A stretch of 64,000 nucleotides of DNA from Pseudomonas siliginis. GTDB taxonomy: Bacteria > Pseudomonadota > Gammaproteobacteria > Pseudomonadales > Pseudomonadaceae. The stretch spans positions 276,488-340,487 of the forward strand of contig NZ_JAHSTW010000010.1 in NCBI RefSeq assembly GCF_019145195.1, read 5' to 3'. The first letter of the stretch is position 1; every line of letters begins with the position of its first letter. Shown one piece after another: positions 29,425 through 39,470 of this stretch. Made by a program: the position numbers and the translations under genes. The notes below the pieces were generated by a model. It was given only the letters and a program-made list of their open reading frames with translations, was not told where the DNA came from and searched no databases.

Positions 29425-30561
29425 TTAGCGTCGCTTGGCCATCTCGTTGATGAAGCGGTCGAACAGTGGCGCGACATCGTTCGGGCCCGGGCTCGCTTCA
29501 GGGTGACCCTGGAAGCTGAACGCGCTCTTGTCGGTGCGCTCGATGCCTTGCAGGGTGCCGTCGAACAGCGATTTGTGGATCGCGCGCACGTTGGCTGGCA
29601 GGGTGGCTTCGTCTACTGCAAAACCGTGGTTCTGGCTGGTGATCATCACCACGCCTGTGTCCAGATCCTGCACCGGGTGGTTGGCACCGTGGTGGCCGTG
29701 GCCCATTTTCAGGGTCTTGGCGCCGGAGGCCAGAGCCAGCAACTGGTGGCCGAGGCAGATGCCGAATACCGGAGTCTCGGTTTCCAGCACTTCCTTGATC
29801 GCCTGGATCGCGTAGTCGCATGGCTCCGGATCACCAGGGCCGTTGGACAGGAACACGCCGTCCGGCTTCAGCGCCAGCACATCGGCGGCTGGAGTCTGCG
29901 CAGGCACTACGGTAACGCGGCAGCCGCGCTCGACCAGCATGCGCAGGATGTTGACCTTGACGCCGTAGTCGTAGGCGACCACGTGATATGGCAGCTCGGA
30001 AGCTTCGATGGTCGCGTGGCTGTCGGTTTTCAGATCCCAGACAGTCGAGCGCCATTCGTATTGGGTCTTGGTGCTGACGACTTTCGCCAGGTCCATGCCC
30101 TTCAGGCCCGGGAAGCCTTGCGCAGCGGCGATGGCCGCTTCTTCGGAGATGTTGTCGCCGGCCATGATGCAGCCGTTCTGAGCGCCTTTTTCACGCAGGA
30201 TGCGGGTCAGGCGACGGGTGTCGATACCGGCGATTGCCACCACGTTGTTGGCTTTCAGGTAATCGGACAGGGACATCGTGTTACGCCAGTTGCTCGCTAC
30301 CAGCGGCAGGTCACGGATGACCAGGCCAGCGGACCAGACGCGGTCGGACTCGGCATCTTCCGGCGTGGTGCCGGTGTTGCCGATGTGCGGGTAAGTCAGG
30401 GTAACGATCTGCTGGGCGTAGGAAGGATCGGTAAGGATTTCCTGATAGCCGGTCATTGCGGTGTTGAACACCACCTCACCAACGGTCTGACCGTCGGCTC
30501 CAATGGCTTCGCCGCGAAAAATGCTGCCATCAGCAAGGGCGAGTATGGCTGGCTTAGTCAA
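29425..30561 (-). CDS. carA: Carbamoyl-phosphate synthase small subunit
   Basis: CarA is the glutaminase subunit. The start is a TTG at 30561, preceded by GGGAGGT at the right distance, giving 378 residues, the usual length; an ATG at 30585 lies before that ribosome site and is not used. The N-terminal domain is typical (ALADGSIFRGEAIGADGQTVGEVVFNTAMTGYQE). The class I glutaminase triad is present: Cys in GICLGHQLLALASG, and His and Glu in FQGHPEASPGPND. The leader carries a terminator-like hairpin, listed separately. Confidence 0.97.
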   Translation of the reverse strand: MTKPAILALADGSIFRGEAIGADGQTVGEVVFNTAMTGYQEILTDPSYAQQIVTLTYPHIGNTGTTPEDAESDRVWSAGLVIRDLPLVASNWRNTMSLSDYLKANNVVAIAGIDTRRLTRILREKGAQNGCIMAGDNISEEAAIAAAQGFPGLKGMDLAKVVSTKTQYEWRSTVWDLKTDSHATIEASELPYHVVAYDYGVKVNILRMLVERGCRVTVVPAQTPAADVLALKPDGVFLSNGPGDPEPCDYAIQAIKEVLETETPVFGICLGHQLLALASGAKTLKMGHGHHGANHPVQDLDTGVVMITSQNHGFAVDEATLPANVRAIHKSLFDGTLQGIERTDKSAFSFQGHPEASPGPNDVAPLFDRFINEMAKRR

Positions 30562-30606
30562 GAAGACCTCCCGTAAATAACGCATGAAAGGGCAATCGCA
30601 GGTTGT

Positions 30607-30642
30607 AAAAAAGCGGAGTGACGTATGGACACGTCACCCCGC
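30607..30642 (-). terminator. Terminator hairpin in the carA leader (putative attenuator)
   Basis: On the minus strand, GCGGGGTGACGT / ACGTCACTCCGC (12 pairs with one G-T) is followed by six T residues, ending 46 bases before the carA TTG. dapB already has its own terminator upstream, so this one lies within the carA leader. Two smaller palindromes, TTTAGTG/CACTAAA (30670-30687) and CTGTA/TACAG (about 30690-30702), precede it and might take part in alternative folds. Confidence 0.72.
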
Positions 30643-30773
30643 TTCTTCACTGAAATTATTCTGCGCGCTTTTAGTGGACACACTAAAGCTGTAGCTTACA
30701 GAAAAGGGCGTTTTTGGTCCACCGCTAAAGAGCCTTAAAGGCCGGAGAATGCGACAGGTCGTCGCCAAGCGGT

Positions 30774-30806
30774 AAAAACCGGCGCAAAACGGGACGTTTG
30801 CGCCGG
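30774..30806 (-). terminator. Intrinsic terminator of dapB
   Basis: On the minus strand, a stem of about 11 pairs (CCGGCGCAAAC with GTTTTGCGCCGG) is followed by TTTTT, beginning 14 bases past the dapB stop. Confidence 0.88.
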
Positions 30807-30819
30807 ATTCAGCAACGAC

Positions 30820-31623
30820 TCAACGCAGGTCGAGCACGTCTTGCATGTCGTACAGGCCCGGCTCGCGACCGTCCAGCCACAGCGCCGCACGCACCGCGCC
30901 CTTGGCGAAGGTCATGCGGCTCGATGCCTTGTGGGTGATCTCGACGCGCTCGCCATCGGCAGCGAACAGCACGGTGTGATCACCGACGATATCGCCAGCA
31001 CGCACGGTGGCGAAACCAATGGTTTCACGCTCACGCGCACCGGTCTGGCCTTCCCGACCGTAGACCGCGACCTTCTTCAGATCACGCCCCAGCGCATCGG
31101 CAATCACTTCACCCATGCGCACAGCCGTACCGGACGGAGCATCGACCTTGTGCCGGTGATGGGCTTCCATGATCTCGATATCGACATCGTCGCCCAGCAC
31201 GCGCGCAGCGGTGTCGAGCAACTTCAGGCACAGGTTGACGCCGACGCTGAAGTTGGCGGCGAAGACGATCGGAATGTCCTTGCCCGCCTCGGCCAGCAAT
31301 TGCTTCTCTTCAACACTGAAACCGGTGGTGCCGATGATCATTGCTTTGCCGTGTTTGCGGCAGAACGCGAGATTCTTCAGGGTCACGGTCGGGTGAGTGA
31401 AGTCGATCAACACATCGAACTCTTCAACCACACGATCCAGATCACCGGACAGCGGCACGCCGATACGGCCCAGCGCTGCCAGCTCACCGGCATCCGCGCC
31501 GACCAGCGTGCTGTCGGGACGATCGACCGCCGCCGTCAGACCGGCGCCCGGCGTCTGCTGCACCGCTTCAATCAGGGTCTTGCCCATGCGCCCGGCGGCG
31601 CCCATCACTGCAATACGTCGCAT
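30820..31623 (-). CDS. dapB: 4-hydroxy-tetrahydrodipicolinate reductase
   Basis: DapB reduces 4-hydroxy-tetrahydrodipicolinate with NAD(P)H in lysine and diaminopimelate synthesis. The 267-residue protein shows the nucleotide loop VMGAAGRMGKTLIEAV at the N-terminus, FAANFSVGVNL, and the active-site block EIMEAHHRHKVDAPSGTAVRMGE. It lies nine bases after dnaJ and is probably co-transcribed with it. Confidence 0.97.
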   Translation of the reverse strand: MRRIAVMGAAGRMGKTLIEAVQQTPGAGLTAAVDRPDSTLVGADAGELAALGRIGVPLSGDLDRVVEEFDVLIDFTHPTVTLKNLAFCRKHGKAMIIGTTGFSVEEKQLLAEAGKDIPIVFAANFSVGVNLCLKLLDTAARVLGDDVDIEIMEAHHRHKVDAPSGTAVRMGEVIADALGRDLKKVAVYGREGQTGARERETIGFATVRAGDIVGDHTVLFAADGERVEITHKASSRMTFAKGAVRAALWLDGREPGLYDMQDVLDLR

Positions 31624-31632
31624 GCCGACTCC

Positions 31633-32757
31633 TTACAAATCGCCGAAGAAACGCTTTACACCGTCAAACCAACCGGTGGTTTTCGGCGAGTGGCTGTTGT
31701 CGTCGGCCAGGGAGCTGCGGAATTCTTCCAGCAATTCACGCTGACGACGGTTGAGGTTGACCGGCGTTTCCACAGCGACACGGCACATCAGGTCGCCGGC
31801 ACCGCCGCCGCGCACCGGCGCAACGCCTTTGCCGCGTACGCGGAATTGCTTGCCGGTCTGCGTGCCTTCGGGGATTTTCAGTTTGACGCGACCGTCGAGG
31901 GTCGGAATTTCCAGCTCGCCGCCCAGTGCAGCGTCGACGAAGCTGATCGGCACTTCGCAGAACAGATGCTTGCCGTCACGTTGGAAGATGTCGTGTTCGC
32001 GCACATTGATCACAACGTACAGGTCGCCAGTCGGCCCGCCCTGGGTACCCGCCTCGCCTTCGCCGGACAGACGAATACGGTCGCCAGTATCAACACCGGC
32101 AGGCACTTTGACCGACAGGGTTTTGTATTCTTCGACACGACCGTCGCCGTGGCAGGAGTCGCACGGATCGGAAATGATCTTGCCCTGGCCATGGCAGCGC
32201 GGGCAGGTCTGCTGCACCGAGAAGAAGCCCTGCTGCATGCGCACCTGGCCGATGCCACCGCAAGTCGGGCACGTCGTCGGCGAGGAGCCCTTCTTGGCGC
32301 CGGAACCATCGCACGGCTTGCAGTTGACCAGTGTCGGAACGCGGATATTCACCGACGTGCCGCGCACCGCTTCTTCCAGATTCAGCTCCAGGGTGTAGCG
32401 CAGATCGCTGCCACGCTGAGCGCCGCCACGGGCACCGCCGCGACCGCCACCGAAGAAATCACTGAAAACATCGCCGAAGATGTCCGAAAAGTTCTGGCCA
32501 CCGAAACCGGCACCGCCGCCGCCCATGCTCGGATCAACGCCGGCATGACCGTACTGATCGTATGCCGCGCGTTTGCTGGCGTCGGACAACACTTCATAGG
32601 CCTCGTTGGCCTCTTTGAATGCTTCTTCGGAAGCTTTGTCGCCGGGATTACGGTCGGGGTGGTGCTTCATGGCCAGACGGCGATAGGCCTTCTTCAGGTC
32701 CGCTTCGCTCGTGCCCCGCTCGACACCCAATACTTCGTAATAGTCACGCTTTGCCAT
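31633..32757 (-). CDS. dnaJ: Co-chaperone DnaJ
   Basis: DnaJ delivers substrates to DnaK and stimulates its ATPase. The 374-residue protein has a complete J domain with HPD (MKHHPDRNPGD) near residue 32, a Gly/Phe-rich linker at 75-115 (PSMGGGGAGFGGQNFSDIFGD), four CxxCxGxG-type zinc repeats at about 145-205 (CKPCDGSG, CPTCGGIG, CPRCHGQG, CDSCHGDG) and a C-terminal substrate domain. It is a class A J protein. It follows dnaK with a 297-base gap. Confidence 0.98.
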   Translation of the reverse strand: MAKRDYYEVLGVERGTSEADLKKAYRRLAMKHHPDRNPGDKASEEAFKEANEAYEVLSDASKRAAYDQYGHAGVDPSMGGGGAGFGGQNFSDIFGDVFSDFFGGGRGGARGGAQRGSDLRYTLELNLEEAVRGTSVNIRVPTLVNCKPCDGSGAKKGSSPTTCPTCGGIGQVRMQQGFFSVQQTCPRCHGQGKIISDPCDSCHGDGRVEEYKTLSVKVPAGVDTGDRIRLSGEGEAGTQGGPTGDLYVVINVREHDIFQRDGKHLFCEVPISFVDAALGGELEIPTLDGRVKLKIPEGTQTGKQFRVRGKGVAPVRGGGAGDLMCRVAVETPVNLNRRQRELLEEFRSSLADDNSHSPKTTGWFDGVKRFFGDL

Positions 32758-32980
32758 AAGTTCTTTGCACTCTTAAGGACGTTCGGCAAACCCCTCCTGA
32801 GCCTCGCCAAACTCGTTGAGCCCCCATTAAGGCCCGGACCCAACTCACGTCAATTCAACGATCCTGGTCTTGATTGATGCGGTATCTGCGGCGCGAAAAG
32901 CAGGAGCATTCCCGGCCATACCGCCAGCATCCGAACGGTGTCGCATGCTGTAAAAATTCGCGTATTCCAGATACGCCAAC

Positions 32981-33000
32981 GCGGGAGGCAAGCTCCCGCG
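32981..33000. repeat. Short palindrome in the dnaK-dnaJ spacer
   Basis: GCGGGAG GCAAG CTCCCGC, a REP-like hairpin, lies 55 bases past the dnaK stop, without a following T-run on the minus strand. It may stabilise the dnaK end or partly end transcription, letting dnaK exceed dnaJ. The rest of 32758-33054 shows no gene or clear promoter. Confidence 0.55.
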
Positions 33001-33054
33001 CGGCGACATCCTACCAGTCACCGCCGCAAGGCAGTCAACCGGGCGACCAACAAC

Positions 33055-34971
<1,917 letters not shown>

Positions 34972-35073
34972 GTTCACTCTCCCGAAACTTTGGATTTTGT
35001 TGCCGCAGCAGTGGTGGCTGACTGCGGTAGCACTTAAACGCTTGACTTCTAAATGGGGGCCTTGCGGCTAATT

Positions 35074-35640
35074 TCAAGCCTGCTCGTCAATCGAAGGCGA
35101 AACCGGTGCCGGCGCCTTGCTGACCACGACCATCGCCGGGCGCAGCAGGCGACCATTGAGCTGGTAGCCCTTCTGGAAAACCTTCAACACGCTGTTCGGC
35201 TCGACGTCGGCACTTTCCTGCATGGCCATCGCCTGATGGTGAACGGCGTTGAACGGTTCGCCATGCGGATCGATCGCTTCAAGCTGGTAGCGCTTGAGGG
35301 TGTCGTGGAACATTTTCAGGGTCAGCTCGATGCCTTCGCGCATCGGGCGGATGCTTTCGTCGTCCGGGCTCGACAGCTCGAGGCCGCGCTCCAGGCTGTC
35401 GACGATCGGCAGCAGGTCGCTGGCGAATTTTTCCAGGGCAAACTTGTGCGCCTTCTCGACGTCCTGCTCGGCACGGCGGCGAACGTTCTGCAGATCGGCA
35501 GCAACACGCAGAGACTGATCCTGCGCGGCGGCCAATTGCTCTTCGAGCACTTGCACACGGGTCGCCAGGTCGTCACCCGAACCTTCGGGCGCCTGATTGG
35601 CATCTGGGTTTTGCGTATCTACTGTCTGTTCGTCAGCCAT
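35074..35640 (-). CDS. grpE: Nucleotide exchange factor GrpE
   Basis: GrpE releases ADP from DnaK. The 188-residue protein has the long N-terminal coiled coil (LATRVQVLEEQLAAAQDQSLRVAADLQNVRRR and onward) and the small beta domain ending LLRPAMVVVSK. Length is normal. It heads grpE-dnaK-dnaJ and has a sigma-32 type promoter 52-83 bases upstream of its ATG. Confidence 0.97.
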   Translation of the reverse strand: MADEQTVDTQNPDANQAPEGSGDDLATRVQVLEEQLAAAQDQSLRVAADLQNVRRRAEQDVEKAHKFALEKFASDLLPIVDSLERGLELSSPDDESIRPMREGIELTLKMFHDTLKRYQLEAIDPHGEPFNAVHHQAMAMQESADVEPNSVLKVFQKGYQLNGRLLRPAMVVVSKAPAPVSPSIDEQA

Positions 35641-35691
35641 AGAATTCTCCTTTCAATTTCGTCCGCGAGCCTGACTCGCGCTTCTGCCCCG

Positions 35692-35723
35692 ATATATGGG
35701 GCCGCAAAATCAGGCTTCAAGGG
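35692..35723 (-). promoter_or_regulatory. Sigma-32 heat-shock promoter of grpE-dnaK-dnaJ
   Basis: Minus strand: CCCTTGAAG (35723-35715), 13 bases, then CCCCATATAT (35701-35692). This matches the RpoH consensus CTTGAAA-N13/15-CCCCATNT at all but one -35 base. Confidence 0.9.
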
Positions 35724-35840
35724 CTGGAAACAATTGTCCCTACAAAAAAGTGCTGAATACTCATTCTTGAATGCGCTAAGAAAACCCTCAGATCAAGCAA
35801 ATCGAGCTAAGGGCGGGCATTGTCAGGCCTGAACAAAACA

Positions 35841-35856
35841 CTGTATAAATAACCAG
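35841..35856 (+). promoter_or_regulatory. LexA (SOS) box of recN
   Basis: CTGTATAAATAACCAG fits CTG-N10-CAG with an A/T-rich centre, 24 bases before the recN ATG. recN is SOS-controlled in E. coli, which supports the call. Confidence 0.82.
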
Positions 35857-35880
35857 ACCTCAAGCCTGGGAGCTGCCTTT

Positions 35881-37554
35881 ATGCTGGTGCACCTGTCCGT
35901 ACACAACTACGCCATCGTTGAACATCTCGATCTTGAACTCGATCGCGGGATGAGCGTGATCACAGGGGAAACCGGCGCCGGCAAGTCGATCATGCTCGAT
36001 GCCCTGGGCCTCACCCTGGGTGATCGCGCCGACAGCGGCGTGGTTCGCCCAGGCGCTGATAAAGCCGACATTCTCGCGACGTTCGATCTGGTTGATATTC
36101 CCGAAGCCAGCGCCTGGCTGGCCGAGCGCGATCTGGAAAACGACGGGCCGTGCATCCTGCGCCGGGTCATCACCTCGGAAGGTCGTTCGCGCGGTTATAT
36201 CAACGGCACGCCCTGCCCGCTTGGCGACCTCAAAGCCCTCGGCGAGCTGCTGATCGATATCCACAGCCAGCACGAACATCAGTCGCTGTTGAAGACCGAC
36301 ACCCATCGCCGCCTGCTTGACGAGTACGCCGGTGCCACCGATCTGGCGCGTCAGGTGCAGCTTGCCGCTCAACGCTGGCGTCAGACCCGCCAGGAACTGG
36401 AGCGGCTCTCCAACTCCGGCGACGAACAACGCGCACGTCATCAGTTGCTCAGCTATCAGCTTGAGGAATTGGAGAACCTCGGCCTCGGCGAAAATGAACT
36501 GGAGCAGCTGGAGCAGGAACACAAGAACCTGACCAACGCCGAAACCTTGCTGGGCATTTGCCGGCAAGTGGTCGAGCAATGCAGCGAAAGCGACTCCGGC
36601 AATGTGCTGAATGCGCTGACCGCCAGCCTCAATCGACTTTCCAGCGTGAACAGTTCGGTGGGTGCGCTGGGTGAAGCCAGCAGTCTGCTGACCAGCGCAC
36701 AGATTCAGGTGGAAGAAGCGGTCGGCGAGCTCAACCGCTTCCTCGACAACTTTGATGCCGACCCGGCTCGCCTGCAGTACCTCGAAGAACGTCTCGACGC
36801 AATCTACACGCTGGCGCGCAAACACCGGATTCAGCCGACTGAAGTCGGCGAGATGCAGCAGAAGCTGCTCGATGAAATCGAAACCCTCAATGCCAACGAT
36901 GAATCCGTCGAACGTCTGGGTGAAGAATTGGCGTCCTATGCCCGCCACTATCAGGAGAAAGCGCGCGAGCTGAGCGACCTTCGTCATCAGGCGGCCGGCA
37001 GCCTCGCCAGTGCAGTGGAGCAGGAAATCCAGCGCCTGGGCATGCCCGGCGGCCGCTTCACCATCGAACTGAAAGCCAACAGCAGCGACGAGTTGCTGCC
37101 GAACGGGCTGGAACAGGTCGAACTGCTGGTCAGCGCCAACCCCGGCCAACCGCTCAAAGCGCTGGCGAAAGTCGCCTCCGGCGGTGAGCTGTCGCGGATC
37201 AGTCTGGCGATTCAGGTCATTACCGCCCAGACCTCCCGCGTGCCGACGCTGGTGTTCGACGAAGTGGACGTAGGTATTGGCGGTCCGACTGCCGAGATTG
37301 TCGGCCAGTTACTGCGCCGTCTCGGTGATCGCGGCCAGGTCCTGACCGTGACGCACTTGCCGCAAGTGGCGGCGCAAGGGCATCAGCATCTGTTCGTGCA
37401 CAAGGTTCGCGACGAGAAGGCGACTCACACCGCTGTCGCGAAGCTCACGAAGAACGAGCGAATCGAAGAAGTCGCGCGCATGCTCGGCGGCATCGATCTG
37501 ACCAAGGAATCCTTGGCTCACGCGAAAAAAATGGTGGTGACCGCCAAGGCGTAA
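35881..37554 (+). CDS. recN: DNA repair protein RecN
   Basis: RecN is an SMC-like ATPase active in double-strand break repair. The 557-residue protein has Walker A GETGAGKSIMLDALGLTLGD near residue 30, central coiled-coil arms (about 150-360), the ABC signature region ASGGELSRISLAIQVI and Walker B TLVFDEVDVGIGGPTAE near 455. The start MLVHLSVHNYAIV is the family start. It points away from grpE and converges with fur. Confidence 0.97.
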   Translation: MLVHLSVHNYAIVEHLDLELDRGMSVITGETGAGKSIMLDALGLTLGDRADSGVVRPGADKADILATFDLVDIPEASAWLAERDLENDGPCILRRVITSEGRSRGYINGTPCPLGDLKALGELLIDIHSQHEHQSLLKTDTHRRLLDEYAGATDLARQVQLAAQRWRQTRQELERLSNSGDEQRARHQLLSYQLEELENLGLGENELEQLEQEHKNLTNAETLLGICRQVVEQCSESDSGNVLNALTASLNRLSSVNSSVGALGEASSLLTSAQIQVEEAVGELNRFLDNFDADPARLQYLEERLDAIYTLARKHRIQPTEVGEMQQKLLDEIETLNANDESVERLGEELASYARHYQEKARELSDLRHQAAGSLASAVEQEIQRLGMPGGRFTIELKANSSDELLPNGLEQVELLVSANPGQPLKALAKVASGGELSRISLAIQVITAQTSRVPTLVFDEVDVGIGGPTAEIVGQLLRRLGDRGQVLTVTHLPQVAAQGHQHLFVHKVRDEKATHTAVAKLTKNERIEEVARMLGGIDLTKESLAHAKKMVVTAKA

Positions 37555-37570
37555 CAAATAGTAGAAAGCA

Positions 37571-37600
37571 CGAAGGCGACCCTTGGGTCGCCTTCGTTCG
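37571..37600. terminator. Shared terminator of recN and fur
   Basis: A perfect 12-base stem CGAAGGCGACCC / GGGTCGCCTTCG with a tight loop, followed by TTCGTTT rightward. It lies 17 bases past recN and 31 bases past the fur stop, so it can serve both directions, best for recN. Confidence 0.8.
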
Positions 37601-37630
37601 TTTCGCGAATGTGAAATTCGCGCGACATGC

Positions 37631-38035
37631 TTACTTTTTCTTGCGCACGTACAGCACCAGGTTGTGATCAACCATCTCGAAGCCATGCTTCTCGACGATC
37701 GACTTCTGAAGTTTTTCGATTTCTTCGTCGAAGAATTCGATCACTTCACCCGATTCCACGTTGACCATATGGTCGTGGTGGCCACCGTCAGCCAGTTCGA
37801 AGACCGCGTGGCCGCCGTCGAAGTTGTGGCGGACCACGAGGCCGGCCGCTTCGAACTGGGTAAGAACACGGTAAACCGTGGCCAGACCAACGTCCTCACC
37901 AGCTTCCATCAACGCCTTGTAGACGTCCTCGGCACTCATGTGGCGCTGTTCGGTAGAGTCGAGCATTTGCAGGATCTTGACCCGTGGCAGGGTCACTTTG
38001 AGGCCGGCTTTGCGTAGTTCGCTATTTTCAACCAT
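37631..38035 (-). CDS. fur: Ferric uptake regulator Fur
   Basis: Fur is the iron-responsive repressor of siderophore, uptake and oxidative-stress genes. The 134-residue protein has a winged-helix N-terminus (LKVTLPRVKILQMLDSTEQRHMSAEDVYKALMEAGEDVGLATVYRVLTQFEAAGLV), then the metal region GGHHDHMVNVESGEVIEFFDEEIEKLQ. It lacks the CxxC zinc site of E. coli Fur, as other Pseudomonas Fur proteins do. It is divergent from bamE across a 97-base spacer containing TATGAT near 38080. Confidence 0.97.
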   Translation of the reverse strand: MVENSELRKAGLKVTLPRVKILQMLDSTEQRHMSAEDVYKALMEAGEDVGLATVYRVLTQFEAAGLVVRHNFDGGHAVFELADGGHHDHMVNVESGEVIEFFDEEIEKLQKSIVEKHGFEMVDHNLVLYVRKKK

Positions 38036-38132
38036 GGTCAGCTTTCTCGCGATGCTGCTTCGCAGCTTCTCTTAATGCGGGTATGATCGGCGTTTACGTT
38101 GTCCCAGCCAAGATAGTGGAAGTCGCCCACCG

Positions 38133-38660
38133 ATGCAAAACACCAAGCTCTTGCTAACCAGTTTCACCTTTGTGGGACTGCTCGCACTCGCCGGTTGTTC
38201 ATTCCCCGGGGTTTACAAAATCGACATCCAGCAGGGCAATGTCGTCACGCAGGACATGATAGACCAGTTACGCCCGGGAATGACCCGGCCGCAAGTACGG
38301 TTTATCATGGGCAACCCTCTGCTTGCCGACACGTTCCATGCCGATCGCTGGGATTATCTGTACAGCCTGCAACCGGGTGGCGGTGAACGCCAGCAGGAAC
38401 GAATCAGCGTTATCTTCAATTCCAACGACCAACTTGTCAGCCTGTCCGGTGACTTCATGCCCGGCGTGAGCCGTGATGAAGCCATTCTCGGCAAGGACAG
38501 CGGTACTACCGTGACCGCGCCTGCTGAAAACGCCGACAAGCCAGAAGCTGAAAAGCCAGCCAAACCAGGCTCCTTGCTGGATCAGATCCAGAAGGACGTC
38601 GATGGTGTAGAAACCGTACCGGTTCCGACACCAGAGCCGCTGGACACCTCGCCGCAGTAA
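38133..38660 (+). CDS. bamE: Outer-membrane assembly lipoprotein BamE (OmlA)
   Basis: BamE is a lipoprotein of the BAM complex that inserts beta-barrel proteins in the outer membrane. The 175-residue precursor has a lipoprotein signal with lipobox LALAGC, Cys at residue 22. The SmpA/OmlA fold follows (IQQGNVVTQDMIDQLRPGMTRPQVRFIMGNPLL, then DYLYSL ... RISVIF). The last 60 residues are a Pro/Glu/Ala/Lys-rich extension, as in OmlA of pseudomonads. It lies opposite fur, an arrangement conserved in the genus. Confidence 0.95.
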   Translation: MQNTKLLLTSFTFVGLLALAGCSFPGVYKIDIQQGNVVTQDMIDQLRPGMTRPQVRFIMGNPLLADTFHADRWDYLYSLQPGGGERQQERISVIFNSNDQLVSLSGDFMPGVSRDEAILGKDSGTTVTAPAENADKPEAEKPAKPGSLLDQIQKDVDGVETVPVPTPEPLDTSPQ

Positions 38661-38670
38661 TAGGCGAGGC

Positions 38671-38706
38671 AATAAAAAACCCGGACATTCCGGGTTTTTT
38701 ATTGCC
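38671..38706. terminator. Bidirectional terminator after bamE
   Basis: AATAAAAAACCCGG ACATT CCGGGTTTTTTATT is a symmetric A-tract/stem/T-tract, so it ends both bamE and the leftward rnfH-like transcript. Confidence 0.93.
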
Positions 38707-38721
38707 TGCCGTTTGGCCTGA

Positions 38722-39036
38722 TCAAGAATTGCGTGCTTTGGCCTCGGCAGCCTTGGCCGCGCGCAAACGTCGAACCTCTTTGGGATCAGCCAGCAGCGGT
38801 CGATAAATTTCGATGCGATCGCCCGCCTGAACAGGGCGAGAATCCGCGTCAGTCACAACCTTGCCAAAAATCCCCAGCGGGCATTGCGCCAGATTCAGCT
38901 CAGGAAACTCGGCCGCGATGCCCGATACGTGCACCGCCGCCCGAACGCTAACGCCTTCAGCGACGCTGATCGCACGCAGAACCTGCCGATCAACCGCCGC
39001 GTAGACGACTTCTATCTCGATCACCGGCTCAACCAT
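38722..39036 (-). CDS. RnfH-family (RatB-like) ubiquitin-fold protein
   Basis: A 104-residue protein of the UPF0125/RnfH family with a beta-grasp fold, beginning MVEPVIEIEVVYAAVDRQVL and containing AGDRIEIYRPLLADPKEVRRLRA near the end. I place the start at 39036 because the family begins there, inside the end of ratA (8-base overlap). In E. coli the gene (ratB/rnfH) is also paired with ratA. The molecular role is not settled. Confidence 0.87.
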   Translation of the reverse strand: MVEPVIEIEVVYAAVDRQVLRAISVAEGVSVRAAVHVSGIAAEFPELNLAQCPLGIFGKVVTDADSRPVQAGDRIEIYRPLLADPKEVRRLRAAKAAEAKARNS

Positions 39037-39463
39037 GCATCTGCTTGGCGCGCTGGCAGAAAGCATCCACCAATTGATTGGCCGCCTGATTGAACAACGG
39101 CCCCAGAGTTGCGCGCACCAGCGGCCCGGCATAATCGAACGACAGATCCAGACTGATCTTGCAGGCCTTTTCATTCAGTGCCTTGAATACCCAGATGCCG
39201 TGCAACTGAGTGAACGGGCCTTCTTCGAGATTCATCTCGATCGACTGCCCCGGCACCAGCGTATTGCGCGTGACGAAATGCTGACTGAGGCCGCCCTTGG
39301 CAACGCCGACACTGGCGCGCATGTGTTCCGGCGAGCTTTCCAGCACTTCAGCCTCCGAGCACCACGGCAGAAACTCCGGGTACCGCGCGACGTCGTTGAC
39401 CAGGTCGTAGAGAAACTGCGCCGGGTACGGCAGGAGCGCGGATCGTTGGATATGTGTCGTCAT
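39029..39463 (-). CDS. ratA: START-domain protein RatA
   Basis: A 144-residue START/polyketide-cyclase-fold protein (MTTHIQRSALLPYPAQFLYDLVNDVARYPEFLPWCSEAEVL). In E. coli RatA has been reported to block 70S formation; its relatives include the coenzyme Q-binding COQ10 proteins, so a quinone or lipid ligand is the other possibility. The start at 39463 matches the family. It overlaps the rnfH-like gene and lies seven bases after the upstream transporter gene, so the three probably form one transcript. Confidence 0.88.
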   Translation of the reverse strand: MTTHIQRSALLPYPAQFLYDLVNDVARYPEFLPWCSEAEVLESSPEHMRASVGVAKGGLSQHFVTRNTLVPGQSIEMNLEEGPFTQLHGIWVFKALNEKACKISLDLSFDYAGPLVRATLGPLFNQAANQLVDAFCQRAKQMHG

Positions 39464-39470
39464 GTAAGCG

